DNA of 64,000 bases from Canna indica. Taxonomy: Eukaryota > Streptophyta > Magnoliopsida > Zingiberales > Cannaceae. The position numbers and the translations under genes were made by a program. The stretch spans positions 92,777,501-92,841,500 of the forward strand of contig CP136890.1 of the NCBI GenBank assembly GCA_034359265.1, read 5' to 3'. The notes under the pieces are model-generated. The model was not told where the DNA came from. It was given only the letters and a program-made list of their open reading frames with translations, and made no database searches. This document shows, piece by piece, positions 1 through 10,420 of this stretch (position 1 is the first letter of the stretch; every line of letters begins with the position of its first letter).

Positions 1-39
1 CCGATTCGATTTCGGACCAATTTTTTTTGCTCACCCCTA
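1..39. mobile_element. Right end of a small hAT-type element (TAGGGGTGAGCA family)
   Basis: The window opens inside an element whose end reads TGCTCACCCCTA after a T-run. The same terminus closes the complete 291-bp copy at 35356-35646, and its inverted form starts the copies at 45844 and 63928. Only the end is visible here, so neither the length nor the target duplication can be judged. Confidence 0.6.
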
Positions 40-800
40 ATTGATGCGCTGCTCCAATTTCGATTGCTCCTTAGTTCCTTTCTCAATAAATCTTTCAGTA
101 TTTTTTTCAGAATTCTCAATAGATGATGTAGAAATGTAGAAATGAGTCTGAGGATCTATAAGTATCTCGACCTATATATATACGCACCTTGTCATCAAAT
201 TTGAAAAGATAGGTTTGAACCGAATTTGAAATAGACATGGGTAAAATAATAAAATATAAAATATATGTACCACGTAAAGATAGACACGTGAACATATATG
301 ATCCAAATCAAATGATGATATAGATCATGCATTTATAATATCATGCTCTGCAGCAAGAGCTTCGTTAATTAAAGCAGAAATATTCTCGGCAAAAGTAGCA
401 TAAGCATATAAACATTACCTCGCAGTTTTATTCCGTGCATAGAAAATCATGTAAAGATAAAAGGGTCTTATTTGTTAAAAAACAATTTTATTCCGAGCAT
501 TTCAAATGGAGCAGAGAGTATTAAAACAAAATGCCAAAAAATGCGAGGCTTTTTGATCGAGTGATCAAAATTAGGCATACTATTGAAACTCAAACTCCCA
601 AGAAATGATTTTAAACCGACAAATCAAGCCGAGGATCCTAGTTACCTCATAGCTCATGAGAATACGATCAATACTCTGTCAGCAATAGGACACGGCTACC
701 ACACAGGACATGGCTAAGAGGTCTATTGATACCAGTTTTTGCTAATCTATCAATAATAGATAATCTTTTCCGAAAAAAATTCTACATGGAAATTCTAGGC
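40..800. other. AT-rich intergenic DNA, nothing recognised
   Basis: No open frame of meaningful length, no RNA gene and no element ends were found. Direct copies of a short AT-rich phrase occur near 420-490 (a phrase around TTTTATTCCG), which is too little to name a repeat. The stretch is the flank of the Copia element that starts at 801. Confidence 0.5.
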
Positions 801-1253
801 TGTTAGGAAGAAATTAACTTTTTCTGTAAAAATTCAAAATTCAAACATCAAAAAATATATATTCAAAATTCAAACATCAAAAGAAAAAATACTAAAATGA
901 ATAAATTCAAAAAAAATATAAAGAACATCAAATTTACGTGGTTCAGTCCGGCGGGGTACCGAGCCTACTCCACGGGGAGAAGAGGACACTTGATTTTATT
1001 AGAAGGAGGAGAAAACACGATCAATACAAGAGCAGAATACAACTGATTAATAAATTATAAAGAAAAATACTGTCTGTTCTCGGATATTTTTCTGCACCCC
1101 AAAATTTGAATTCTTGCTTCTGCCTGAAAACTGTGGATGCGGCGTCGGATGGTTGAAATGCTTCTTTTGACCAAGAAAATTAGCTTGTGTTGATCAAACC
1201 CAATTTCATAACGGATTCAGGTTTAAAATTATTCAACCATCGTAATTTTCTCA
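801..1253 (-). repeat. 3' LTR of the Copia element
   Basis: Matches 9524-10177, starting TGTTAGGAAG and ending TTTTCTCA on the plus strand. It is about 200 bp shorter than its partner. The partner has extra sequence between a GCGTC near 9840 and a GGATGACT near 10065 that is missing here near position 1145. A purine-rich tract on the minus strand (about 1280-1305) is a possible polypurine tract, although it lies some 30 bp from the LTR edge. The right boundary is approximate. Confidence 0.75.
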
Positions 1254-1343
1254 TTTGATGAATTTTAAGCCCGATGTAGTCTTCTCCTCTTCTCCCAAGA
1301 GCCCTGTAGGGCTAACCTGCACCATGAATCAATCTTACCAAGT

Positions 1344-2735
1344 TTAGGTAGTTGGTAGTACTTTAGTCAACATATCTGCAGGATTGTGAGCCGTGTCAAT
1401 TTTCTGAAGCTTTATTTCTCCTTTTGAAATAATATCCCTAATAAAATGGAATCTAACATTGATGTGCTTCGTCCTTTCATGGAACATTTGATCTTTTGAC
1501 AGATGAATTGCATTTTGACTGTCACTATGCATGACTATGTCCCCATTTTGAGAAGTCAGTTCTTTTATTAAGTTCCCGAGCCATATTGCTTCTTTAATCG
1601 CTTCTGTAATAGCCATGTACTCCACTTCAGTAGTAGAGAGGGCGACAGTGGGTTGTAGACCGACTTTCCAACTTACTGCAGTTCCACCTATAGTGAAGAT
1701 ATATGCGACGATTGATCTCCTCTTATCAAGGTCACCAGCATAGTCTGAGTCTGAGTATCCTGCAAATGATTCATTAGTTCCACTGAAAACAAGGCTGGCT
1801 TTAGAAGTACCTTGTAAGTAGCGCAAGATCCATTTGACTGCCTCCCAATGTGCTTTTCCCGGATGTGTCATGTACCGACTGACAACACTGACTGCATGTG
1901 CTATGTCTGGGCGGGTACAGATCATGGCGTACATAAGACTGACAACTGCACTTGCATAGGGTACCTGTGACATGCTAACTCTTTCTTTTTCATCTTTTGG
2001 ACATAGTAACTCTGACAATTTGAAGTGTGTGGCAAGAGGTGTATTGACGAGTTTTGCTTCTTGCATGCCAAAGCGCCTAACCACCTGCTTTACATAACTC
2101 TTCTGTGTTAGGTACACTTTTCTTTCTTTGCGGTCTCGCTTTATCTCCATCCCAAATATTTTTCTTGCAGCCCCAAGGTCCTTTATGTCAAATTTACCCT
2201 TAAGGTGTGTCTTTAGCCTGTCTATTTCAGTAATATCTTTTGCTGCAATGAGCATATCATCAACATAAAGAAGCAGATAAATCATAGAACTACATATTTT
2301 CTTTAAATAAACACAACTGTCAAAAGATGATCTACTAAAATCAATACGAAGCATGAACTGACCAAACCTCTTATACCATTGTTTGAGAGATTGCTTGAGG
2401 CCATAGAGTGACTTCTTTAGGAGGCAGACATGATCAACTTTATTTTTCTCTTCAAACCCTTCTGATTGTACCATGTAGATATGTTCTTCTAAGTCATCGT
2501 GTAGGAAAGTTGTCTTTACGTCAAATTGTTCTAACTCCAAGTCTGGCATGACTACTAATGTTAGAAGAGCACGAATAGATGTATGCTTAACCACAGGAGA
2601 GAAAATATCTTTGTAGTCAATACCTTTCTTTTGACTGTATCTCTTTGCTACCAGCCGAGCTTTATAGATACCACATTCTTTGAGTTTGTAGATCCACTTG
2701 CACCCAACAAGTTTCTTGTGCCGTGGAGGCTTCAC
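1344..2735 (-). pseudogene. Copia reverse transcriptase and RNase H
   Basis: This 463-residue open stretch encodes the RVT_2 reverse transcriptase followed by a Copia-type RNase H. The catalytic box YVDDMLIA is at about residue 155. Further on are the SDSDYAGD RNase H motif and the ALSTTEVEYMA motif, both typical of Copia. The domain copies the element RNA into DNA and degrades the RNA strand. The frame is open here, but upstream (2736-3197), in the linker between integrase and reverse transcriptase, stops interrupt the polyprotein. The piece is therefore a domain of a broken polyprotein, not an independent gene. Confidence 0.88.
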
Positions 2736-3197
2736 AAGTTCCCAAGTATTATTTTTCTACAGGGATTTGAATTCTTCTGCCATAGCTTCACGCCACTTTC
2801 TTAAATCTGTCCTATTTAGGACTTCTTTATAGGAGGTTGGTTCTTCAATGCATGAAGTTTCTTCAGCCACTGCTAGAGCATATGTAATGACATTTGCATA
2901 CCTAGGATTAGGACGTGATGCTCGCTTAGGTCGGTTGAGGGTGATGGAATAAAGATTCTCATCCTCAACTTGATATTGCTCCTTCTGGATCCTGTGTGGC
3001 TCCTCCCGGACCTGAACATGTTCTTCGGTGGCCTGTTCTGAAGCAGTGTCAATGGCTTCTATGGATGGCGGTCTAGATGCAGATGTAGGGAACTAGAATT
3101 CTTTGGTAGCAGGCTGAGGTGGTGTTTCTTCTGGTGGCACTGTAGGTTCCTGTGAGTCCTCCTCTTTTTGGTTCTCCTTTTTCATTTTCAAGAGTAC

Positions 3198-3707
3198 CTA
3201 TTCATCAAAAATTACATCTCTATAGATTTCTGCTTTACAATTATTTATGCACCACACTTTATAGCATTTCACTATGCTAGGATATCCTAAGAAAATATAT
3301 TTTTTTGATCTAGGTTCTAATTTTCCCTCATTCACTCTGACATAGACAGTGCTCTCAAAAAATTTTAGATGGTCATAAGAGGCTGGCGACCCGGTCCATT
3401 TTTCCTCATGCATCTTGAATTCAATGGATGAAGAAGGAGATCGATTTATCAGGTAGCAAGCGGTGGATGCAGCCTCAGCCCAAAAACTTTTAGAAAAGTT
3501 AGCATTAGAAAGCATACTTCTTACCCTTTCTATGATGGTGCGGTTCATCCTTTCTGCTACTCCATTCTGCTGAGGTGTGTAGGGAACTGTGTGATGTCTT
3601 ATGATCACTTCTCTGGAGCAAAAATCTTTAAATTCTCCACTACAAAATTCTAGGCTATTGTCAGTTCGCAGGGTCCGAACATGTCTACCGGTTTGCTTCT
3701 CAATCAT
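3198..3707 (-). pseudogene. Copia integrase core fragment
   Basis: The 169 residues match the second half of the rve integrase core: LRTDNSLEF with its catalytic Asp, then PYTPQQNGVAERMNRTI holding the catalytic Glu, then AEAASTACYLINRSPS. This is the enzyme that inserts element DNA into the chromosome. The upstream part, with the HH-CC zinc finger and first Asp, lies in 3708-3960 but is interrupted by stops. For example, codons near 3720 and 3760 break the frame. It continues toward reverse transcriptase without a clean frame. Confidence 0.85.
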
Positions 3708-3958
3708 TGCCTTCCAAGACTAAAATTTAGAGAAGACATCAGATTTATTTTTAATAAAATAAGCTCATACCTTCCTAGAGTAATCATCAATAAAAGTGAG
3801 CATGTATCGAGCTCCTCCTTGAGATTCAACCGGTGATAGCCCCCATAAATCAGAGTGGATGTAGTCCTTTTTTTTACATAGTATTGCCTTGTGGAGAATG
3901 AGACTCTTTTCTGTTTGCCATATTTGCAATGTTCACATAAGTCTAGCTTATAGAATTT

Positions 3959-4393
3959 TTATTTTTCAAGTAGTCCATTTTGTTCAAGAATTAGCATGCT
4001 CCTTTCATTAATATGCCCTAATCTCATATGCCATAATTTAGTAATATCATCAGAGTGTTCAGAAGTTACCATAGCTGCACAACTTGTTATCATTGTGCCT
4101 TGCAGGATGTAGAATTGGTTTACTTTTAATGCTTTTATTACTGTTAAGGACCCATTTGTGACTCTAAAAACTCCGTCTTGGCCTAAATACTTGTATCCAA
4201 GTGCATCTAGAGAAGATAAAGAAATTAAAATTCTTTTAAGACCTGGAACGTGTCGTACCTGAGTTAGAGTCCTTGTAATGTCATCGTGCATTTTAATTTT
4301 TACTGAGCCAACACCTGCTACTTGACATGATGAGTCATTTCCCATTAACACTTCTTTACCATCAACATGTTCATATGTGGCAAACCATTCTTG
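3959..4393 (-). pseudogene. Copia protease C-terminal part and GAG-pre-integrase
   Basis: Coding sequence here reads EWFATYEHVDG, then VLMGNDSSCQVAG, then HVPGLKRILISLSSLD, then WHMRLGHINERSM. These are the typical Copia protease tail and GAG-pre-integrase zinc-binding region. At 4394 the frame runs into the hAT element, so the first residues of the 167-residue open stretch (up to 4462) are transposon DNA. The missing protease N-terminus resumes on the other side of the insertion at 8618-8670, where the expected DSG catalytic triad reads GSG. Confidence 0.85.
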
Positions 4394-4401
4394 GTGTGGT
4401 G
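4394..4401. repeat. hAT target site duplication, left copy
   Basis: GTGTGGTG directly precedes the CAGTGGCGGATCC terminus and is repeated exactly at 8618-8625. Eight base pairs is the hAT superfamily size. Confidence 0.92.
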
Positions 4402-5074
4402 CAGTGGCGGATCCAGAAAATTTTATTAGTGGGGGCAAACTAATAAATAATATTATACTCAAAGATTTTCATTCGTTTAGCGGAATTGGTGAAAAAATTT
4501 TCTAAGTCAATTTTTAAATATTTTTTTTTATATGGAGATTGTGTTTCATTTTCGAAACTAGAATTATTATCTATTGATTTTTTTTTTTTAAAAAAAACTT
4601 TTCATAAATTATTTCATAATTTTATCCATCAATTTAATTAGCAAGTAAATAAAAATTAAATATTAAAATAATTAATAATGCTTTAAATACAAAAATTAAT
4701 AATGCTGAAATAAAAATTAATAACGTTGTAATAAAAATATCGGTCTTAACACCCAAATAAAGTAAAAAAATTAATAAACTAAAAATACCGTACGATGTCG
4801 GTAGCCCGATGAAGATTGAAGGCGATCCGATGAGCGACAATTGCAGCGAGCGGCAACGAGCGTTGAGTGGCGGCGGCGAGTAGTGAGCGGCGAAAAGCGA
4901 GTAGCAAGCAGGCGAGCGGCGGCGGCCAGCAGGCGGTAGCGAGCAGCGAGCGGCGAGCAGGCGGCAGAGAGCGGGCGAGCGGCGGCAGCGGCAGCGAGCA
5001 GCTAGTGGCGGCAACGATCGGGAGATTTAGAAGACGAGAGAGAGAGATGACACTACTAGAAAATGAGTCTTCAG

Positions 5075-5360
5075 CAACGGCTATCAGCAACGGCCGCTCA
5101 AGCCGTTGCTATTTGCAACGGGATTCTTACGGCTGCCCGAGCCGTTGCAGATATGTTGTATCTGCAACGGCGTTCTAACGGACACGCGAGCCGTTGCGGA
5201 TTATTTTAATTATCCGCAACGGCTTTCTAACGGACACGCGAGCCGTTGCTGATGAATTAATTATCAGCAACGGCTTTCTAACGGACAAGTGAGCCGTTGC
5301 TGATGATAACTTATTAGCAACGGCTTTCTAACGGGCGAGTGAGCAGTTGCTGATAAGTTT
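5075..5360. repeat. 5' subterminal repeats of CACTA element D
   Basis: At least five tandemly spaced, partly palindromic units of the form CAACGGNNTTCTAACGG...GCCGTTGC, about 60 bp apart. In En/Spm such arrays bind the element's TNPA protein. That role is known for maize and is inferred here. The same array starts elements B (23500) and C (47130). Confidence 0.85.
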
Positions 5361-5784
5361 ATATAGGGCAGGCAGTCGTGCCCGACCCTTCTTCCTCCCG
5401 CTGCTGCCGCCGCCGCCTCCTGCTCCCGCCTGTCGCCGCCGCTGCCGACGCCGACGACGCCTCTTCCTCCTCCCGCTGCTGCCGACATTTTGAGGTATAC
5501 CTCGTCGGTCAGCCGTCTCTTCCCGTTGCGGCCGGCCAGAAATCCATCGAAACCCTAAAAGTAGGGTTTCGGCCAGCGACGGTCGGCTGATGGCCGCCTC
5601 CGGACCTTGTACAGTGGCCGGACAGTGTGTCCGGCCACTGTACGCCGGCGCCGGAGTCACCTGACTCCGGCGCCGGAATTTGTAGATTAATTATTTTTTA
5701 ATTGTTTTTATTGTTTTTTAATTGTTAATTAATTATTTAGATTAATTGTTTAATATGTTAGATTAATTATTAGGGTTTAGATTA

Positions 5785-5925
5785 ATTTCGGAATTGTCCA
5801 CTTCGGACGCGCGCCGGAATCGTCCACTTCGGACGCGCGCCGGAATCGTCCAATTCAGACGCGCTTCGGAATCGTCCACTTCGGACGCGCGCCGGAATCG
5901 TCCACTTCGGACTCGAACTGTCTCA
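5785..5925 (+). repeat. Leader minisatellite of CACTA element D, about 27-bp unit
   Basis: Five or so copies of a unit built on GGAATCGTCCACTTCGGACGCGCGCC lie in the leader. Related arrays occur at the same place in element B (24305-24405) and element C (47940-48110), with different copy number and drifted bases. The unit has no stop in one frame, but no coding role is apparent. Confidence 0.85.
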
Positions 5926-6031
5926 AAATATTTAGAAAATAATCATACATCCGACGAGTTCATATGTTTCACGTACGTATCGACGAGTCGGATATGATTT
6001 AGCAAAACCTTAGATCCGTTCGGGGATTGAG

Positions 6032-6127
6032 GACGATCATGAAATTGAGGAAGCTGGAGATGAAGAAGATGAAGAAGATGAAGAAGAGGAAGAATTCGAA
6101 GACTATTATTCATATGATGAGGAATAA
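6032..6127 (+). pseudogene. TNP2 transposase acidic C-terminal tail only
   Basis: The codons give a Glu/Asp-rich tail ending YYSYDEE and a stop at about 6125. They match the last 30 or so residues of the TNP2 frame in element B (ending 26673). Everything upstream of DDHEIEE is deleted, with the leader joined on directly. The remnant shows how D lost its transposase. Confidence 0.8.
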
Positions 6128-6202
6128 TTGTAAAGTATATATTTTATTAAATATATCTCTACTATTTATACAATAATCTGATTATATGTCTGTTCGACAG
6201 AT

Positions 6203-7718
6203 ATGTCTGATCGTGGTTATCGACGCAGGAGAGCTTCGGAGTCTTCAATCGGTGAGACTCCAACACTTACTCATGCTGCTGATCCTCCTGTTGCTGATCC
6301 TCATGCGGATGATACTGCCGAGGCTAGTACATCCAGACGCAGGCGGCCACGCGGGCCGAACAGGTGGCAGCCTCCACCGGCCACAGAGTCACGTAGATTT
6401 ATTAGCGTGATTGGGGAGCGGTAATATATCATGAATTATGAATCATTACAAATTTATTATATCATAATATAATATTAAAATTTATTTTTGTTGTGTAGGT
6501 TCGAGCAAGAAGAAGTGCCGAGGAGCATTTCTTCTACTATTCGACGATATATGCACGAGGCATGGCCTACGTGGTCTCACGTGCCTAGCGAGCACGTCGA
6601 CATGTTATGGCGCGAGTTTGAGGCAAGTATTATTATTATTTTTACATGCATGATGATTAATATTGATACTGATATTATTATTTTGCTGGCTCGCTATACA
6701 TGGGCCGAGGACCAAAGGCCCTTCATTTACGCTGCATGGGAGCCTATTTCCCGAGCAAGGTACAACGGGCAGCTGGGGCAGGCTCGGTCCCAGGCGATGG
6801 CCCGAGCTGGGACCACTAACATCGCGGAGACTCGGGGATACGGCCCCGATTGGATTACTCCGGATATATGGGACCAGCTCGTGGGAATATGGTCGACGGA
6901 TCGATGGCAGGAGGTTTCTCGGAATGCGGCTAGAAATCGCATGTCGGGGGGAGCAACGCGTCACACCGGCGGCTCTGTTGTATTTGCAGTGCACGCGAAC
7001 CGTATGGTAAGTATACCTTTTAATTATATATTTTATTTATTACTATGTGTACTAATTAATGTATTTGTTTTGTAAATGTAGACGACAGTGTAGGATGACG
7101 GGACTGTCCAGCGACCTACCCCGATGGCGGTGTTTGAGCGGACTCACCGTCGAGCACATGGGACGGGGGAGTACATCGACAACCGCGCTGCATACATTAT
7201 GGTAACTATATATTTGTTTAAATTATTCATTATATATTTATAATTTAAGTTTTATGATAAATATTAAACAAAAAATCAAACTCGAGTAGGAGACCTACAG
7301 CCAGACGGTGGTGCAGCGCGGGGGCACCTCTGAGGACTTTGACGCAGCAAAGTGGGTCGAGGCCGCAGGTGGCTGGGACCATGGCCGCGTATATGGCTTT
7401 GCAGATAGTGGTCATGCGTGAGCCGTACTTGGGCCACTTGGGGCACCGACCCCTCCGGTCGCTGGTGAGCGGCCGTCCACCTCCAGATCCAGTTATGATC
7501 ATAGTAGCAGAATAAGGACTCTAGAGGAGACGGTCGCGCGTCAGAGTCAGATGATGGCGGAGATGCATGCTATGCTACGCAACATGTCAGGTCATCCCGA
7601 AGCAGGCATCTCTTCGGCATCATCTAATCCATCGTCCTCGAGTCACTCCACGCCGGTGTACACTCAAGCACTCCAGACCCCGCCATATGATCCAGGCCAT
7701 CCTCCATCGTCATCGTGA
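6203..7718 (+). pseudogene. CACTA second gene, Transposase_24 (Ptta/En-Spm) type, five exons
   Basis: Starts at the ATG of MSDRGYRRRRASES. Exon 1 runs 6203-6420 with a GT donor. Exon 2 starts 6499 (RFEQEEVPRSISST). Exon 3 lies around 6690-7005 (YTWAEDQRPFIYAAWEP...DRWQEVSRNAARNRMSGGA). Exon 4 is about 7081-7201, and exon 5 runs from about 7291 to the stop at 7716. The YTWAEDQRP...NGQLGQARSQAMA block and its layout fit the plant Ptta/En-Spm family, whose maize counterpart binds the element ends. Exon 4 has an in-frame TAG (after TTV) and exon 5 a TGA after DSGHA. The acceptor before exon 3 has lost its AG. Element B is intact at both stop positions. Confidence 0.75.
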
Positions 7719-8029
7719 GATTTTTTTTATATTGACTTTGTTACTGAGATATTGGACTTGTTTAATTTATTTTGTTTGGATATTGATAACTTCAATTTTG
7801 CATTTGAATAATTTTTATACTATTGTGGATAATTATTACTATAAATATAATTGTTTTGATGTATATCTTGGTGTATTTGTGATGTGTGAATGAATGTGTG
7901 GATGTGTGTATGGGTGTATGGGTGTGTGAGTTATGTATCAGAATGTATCAATGTATCAATGTATCAATGTATCAATGGAAATTTCAAATTTTAATTTTTT
8001 TCGTTACCAGGTTCACATCATCAACAACG

Positions 8030-8345
8030 GCTTTCCCACGGCTGTCCGTGGGAAAGCCGTTGCTAAAAGTGTATCGAAAGCCGTTGCTGATGACCTACAG
8101 CAACGGCTTAGCGACGGGATTTTACTAACGGCGTTGCTACGGACTCAGCGGCCGTTGCTATTAATGTTATCAGTAACGGCTCCGGGTCCGTGGCAACACC
8201 GTGTTGCTGATAATATTGTTAGCAACGGCCCGAGCAGCCGTTGCTGATCCGTTGCTAAGTTATCAGCAACACGAGTTTCTGTCACGGCTCCATTGCAACG
8301 GCTCAGCAACGGAATCAGTCGTTGCTGATGCCCATTTTTCTAGTA
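8030..8345. repeat. 3' subterminal repeats of CACTA element D
   Basis: Dense direct and inverted CAACGG / CCGTTG motifs, including the palindrome around CTTTCCCACGGCTGTCCGTGGGAAAG at 8031-8056. The array is homologous to 28565-28965 in element B. A short ATGTATCA repeat (7936-7975, four copies here, fewer in B) lies just before it. Confidence 0.85.
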
Positions 8346-8617
8346 GTGGGAGTAACGAGCGGTAGAGAGAAGGCAGGATGAGTAAACTTTTAGTCAGCGA
8401 TTTTAAATAGTAATTAATTAGAAGGTAAACATTAAATTCAAAAAAAAAAATAGATTTTGAGTCATACCGCTATGCGCCTGTGCGTCAAGTAACAATGAGC
8501 GGTCACTAGCCATGTTATTAGTTGTGCTTGAGTGGGGCCATTCAAAATTTTTCTAAAAAAATAATTATCTCAGTGGGGGCCACGGCCCCCACTGGGCCTG
8601 CATTGGATCCGCCGCTG

Positions 8618-8670
8618 GTGTGGTGTCATATGATAAGAGCAACCTGAACCTAAATTCTATTCATCTTGAG
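8618..8670 (-). pseudogene. Copia protease active-site region with altered triad
   Basis: On the minus strand the codons after the hAT target duplication read LGSGCSYHMTPH and continue across the insertion into QEWFATYE. Copia proteases have DSGCSxH at this place. Here the catalytic Asp codon is GGT, giving GSG. There is also a TAG stop just upstream. The region is dead by both signs. Confidence 0.75.
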
Positions 8671-8779
8671 ATCTAGCATAACAAGCCGAAACAGTAAGTA
8701 CCTCTACTTTTTCATCCTCATCAATATAGGATGCTTCCCCGTTCTGATTTTGTTCCTCCAGTCTCCATTTCAACTTACA

Positions 8780-8821
8780 ACATTCTGATTTGATGTGTCC
8801 CATCTTTTGGCAATAATAGCA
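8780..8821 (-). pseudogene. Copia gag zinc knuckle
   Basis: The minus strand reads CYYCQKMGHIKSEC, a complete CX2CX4HX4C knuckle, the RNA-binding motif at the end of gag. It lies between the gag domain (8926-9522) and the protease remnant, as expected. Confidence 0.85.
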
Positions 8822-8925
8822 CTGCACATTTTTGGATCTGGTTTAGATTTGAACTTACCCCGGCTTTTGTCTCGTGACCTGTTTCGTCCTCTAGTGTTTA
8901 GGGCTTCTCCACGACTTCTAGAGGA

Positions 8926-9522
8926 TCATGTGGTAAGTTGAGAGTCGACAACCTCCTTGGATACTAGTATTGTTGTCACTTCATCTAGAGTTATAGTATT
9001 CTTGCCATACAATAAACTTTCACAGAATTTTTTAAAAGAAGCAGGGAGAGTAATTAGAAGCATAAAAGCTTTATCTTCTTCCTCAAATTTAACTTCCATA
9101 TCCTCAAGATCAGCAAGAATAGAGCGGAAAGTGCTAATATGATTTTTAACAGAAGTGCCATCAGTCATGCGTAAAAAATATAATTTTTGTCTAAGTGTCA
9201 TTTTACTTATAAGAGTTTTATCCTGGTAGATTGTGGCAAGCTTTTTTCATACATCTGCGGCGGTCTTTTCTGATGCAACTTCTCGTAGTGCCTCGTCGCA
9301 GACGCTCATGTACAAGGTGGCTTTAGCACTTTCATCGACCCGGTCCTTTTTCTTTTTAGTGTCTTCCATTGCATCTCGCACACGAATAGTATCCTGAAGG
9401 TTCTCTTTAACCAAAATTATTTTCATCTTCAAAGCCCACAATGAGTAGTTGACATTGTGGTCCAATTTATGAATTTCATATTTTGCCCCTGATATTGTGG
9501 ATTGTTGGCTTTGATACCACAA
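8926..9522 (-). pseudogene. Copia gag (UBN2-type capsid region), two frame pieces
   Basis: Two 91-residue pieces (9247-9522 and 8926-9201) together give a plant Copia gag. The first carries KLDHNVNYSLWALKMK and SAKATLYMSVCDEAL. The second carries LRMTDGTSVKNHISTFRSI, then DKAFMLLITLPASFK. A stop at about 9246 and a frame break separate them. Gag packages the element RNA. The start is just inside the primer binding site, so the true start codon is uncertain. Confidence 0.82.
9507..9519 (-). other. Primer binding site of the Copia element
   Basis: The minus strand reads TGGTATCAAAGCC directly beside the LTR. This is the usual plant Copia primer site, complementary to the 3' end of initiator methionine tRNA (consensus TGGTATCAGAGC). 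It fixes the element's orientation. Confidence 0.85.
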
Positions 9523-9523
9523 C

Positions 9524-10177
9524 TGATAGGAAGAAATTGAGTCTTACTGCAAGGATCCAAAATCCAAACGTCAAAAGGAAAAATACCAAAACGAGTAAAT
9601 TCAGAAAAAATACAAAGAACACTAAATTTACGTGGTTCAGCCCGGCGGGGTATCGAGCCTACTCTACGGGGAGAAGAGGGCACTTGATTTTATTAGAAGG
9701 AGGAGAAAACACAATCAATACAAGAGCGGAATACAACTGATTAATAAATTGTAAAGAAAAATACTGCTTGTTCTCAGATATTTTTTTGCACCCCGAAATT
9801 TAGATATCTGCTTCTGCCTGAAAACTATGGATGCGACGTCATTGATCTTCTTGCTTCTGCCTAAGACGGTGTGAAGGGGAAGAGAGCCGCTGGAAAGAAA
9901 TCCTGTCTGAGAAACAGAATAGATGAGAGACTTTGAGAATTATTGTGATGATATCTAAAACTGCATATTAGGCCCATATTTATAATTAAGAGGGAGAGTC
10001 AATTCATGCCTAATTTGGTGGAGAAAAAATCTTCAAGGATTTTACTGCTTTGTCTGATTTAATCGGATGACTAAAATACTTCTTTTAACTTAGAAAATTA
10101 ACTTGTGTTGATCAAACTCAATTTTATAATAAATTCGAATTTAAAATGATTCAATCCGTGAGCAATCGGATTTTCCA
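9524..10177 (-). repeat. 5' LTR of the Copia element
   Basis: Begins TGATAGGAAG beside the primer site and ends near TTTTCCA, so on the minus strand it has TG...CA ends. It is homologous to 801-1253 but retains about 200 bp lost there. This longer copy probably shows the ancestral LTR of about 650 bp. Confidence 0.78.
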
Positions 10178-10420
10178 AAGGACTGACCAAAGAGATAAAT
10201 TAGAAAGAGTGGTAATATTATTCTCATCGATAAATTTATAAGCTGATTTAAAACAAATAAGATCATGTTTAAGAGGCCACCAAATCCATTTGCCAATGGG
10301 TGATTCATCGTGGACGGTTACTCAGCAAGAGATTCATCAAAGAGGACATTAATAATATTGGAATTTCATCAATAGGAAGTCCACGTTATAAATCAATCAT
10401 TTCAACATTAATATAATGAA
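10178..10420. other. Intergenic DNA, nothing recognised
   Basis: Flank between the Copia LTR and the next inverted-repeat element. No open frame, repeat or RNA gene was seen. Confidence 0.5.

Larger units (their letters stand above)
5051..8348 (+). mobile_element. CACTA element D, internal deletion derivative
   Basis: Starts CACTACTAGAAAATGAG and ends with the inverted form TTTTTCTAGTAGTG, the CACTA/En-Spm hallmark. Flanking trinucleotides are TGA and GGA, so the 3-bp duplication has one mismatch. Both ends carry clustered subterminal repeats built on CAACGG and CCGTTG. Near 6031 the leader is joined directly to the acidic tail of the transposase (TNP2), so almost the whole TNP2 gene is missing. 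The second gene (Transposase_24 type) remains at 6203-7718. It could move only with transposase supplied elsewhere. Confidence 0.92.
4402..8617. mobile_element. Non-autonomous hAT element, split by a CACTA element
   Basis: Ends are CAGTGGCGGATCCA on the left and, read inward from the right, CAGCGGCGGATCCA: 13 of 14 match. The CAG start and the CGGATCC core are typical hAT termini. Removing the nested CACTA element (5051-8348) leaves about 0.9 kb. It has no transposase, only a GC-rich stretch with GAGCGGCG-type repeats (4820-5035) resembling a captured leader. It sits inside the Copia protease region between perfect 8-bp duplications, so it arrived after the retrotransposon. Confidence 0.9.
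801..10177 (-). mobile_element. Copia-type LTR retrotransposon, decayed and interrupted
   Basis: Read on the minus strand the order is 5' LTR, primer binding site, gag, zinc knuckle, protease, GAG-pre-integrase, integrase, reverse transcriptase-RNase H, 3' LTR. Integrase before reverse transcriptase is the Copia order. The two LTRs are clearly alike around the phrase ACGTGGTTCAG(C/T)CCGGCGGGGTA. A hAT element (4402-8617) carrying a CACTA element (5051-8348) interrupts the protease coding region, so the element without these is about 5.2 kb, a normal Copia size. Several frames are broken and no clean 5-bp target duplication was found. It is an old, inactive copy. Confidence 0.9.

Noticed and set aside
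5048..8351. Perfect 3-bp target duplication for CACTA element D
   Set aside because: The flanks are TGA and GGA, one mismatch, so I report it as imperfect rather than perfect.
801..10182. 5-bp target duplication of the Copia element
   Set aside because: The flanking pentamers beside the LTRs do not match with any reasonable choice of LTR edge.
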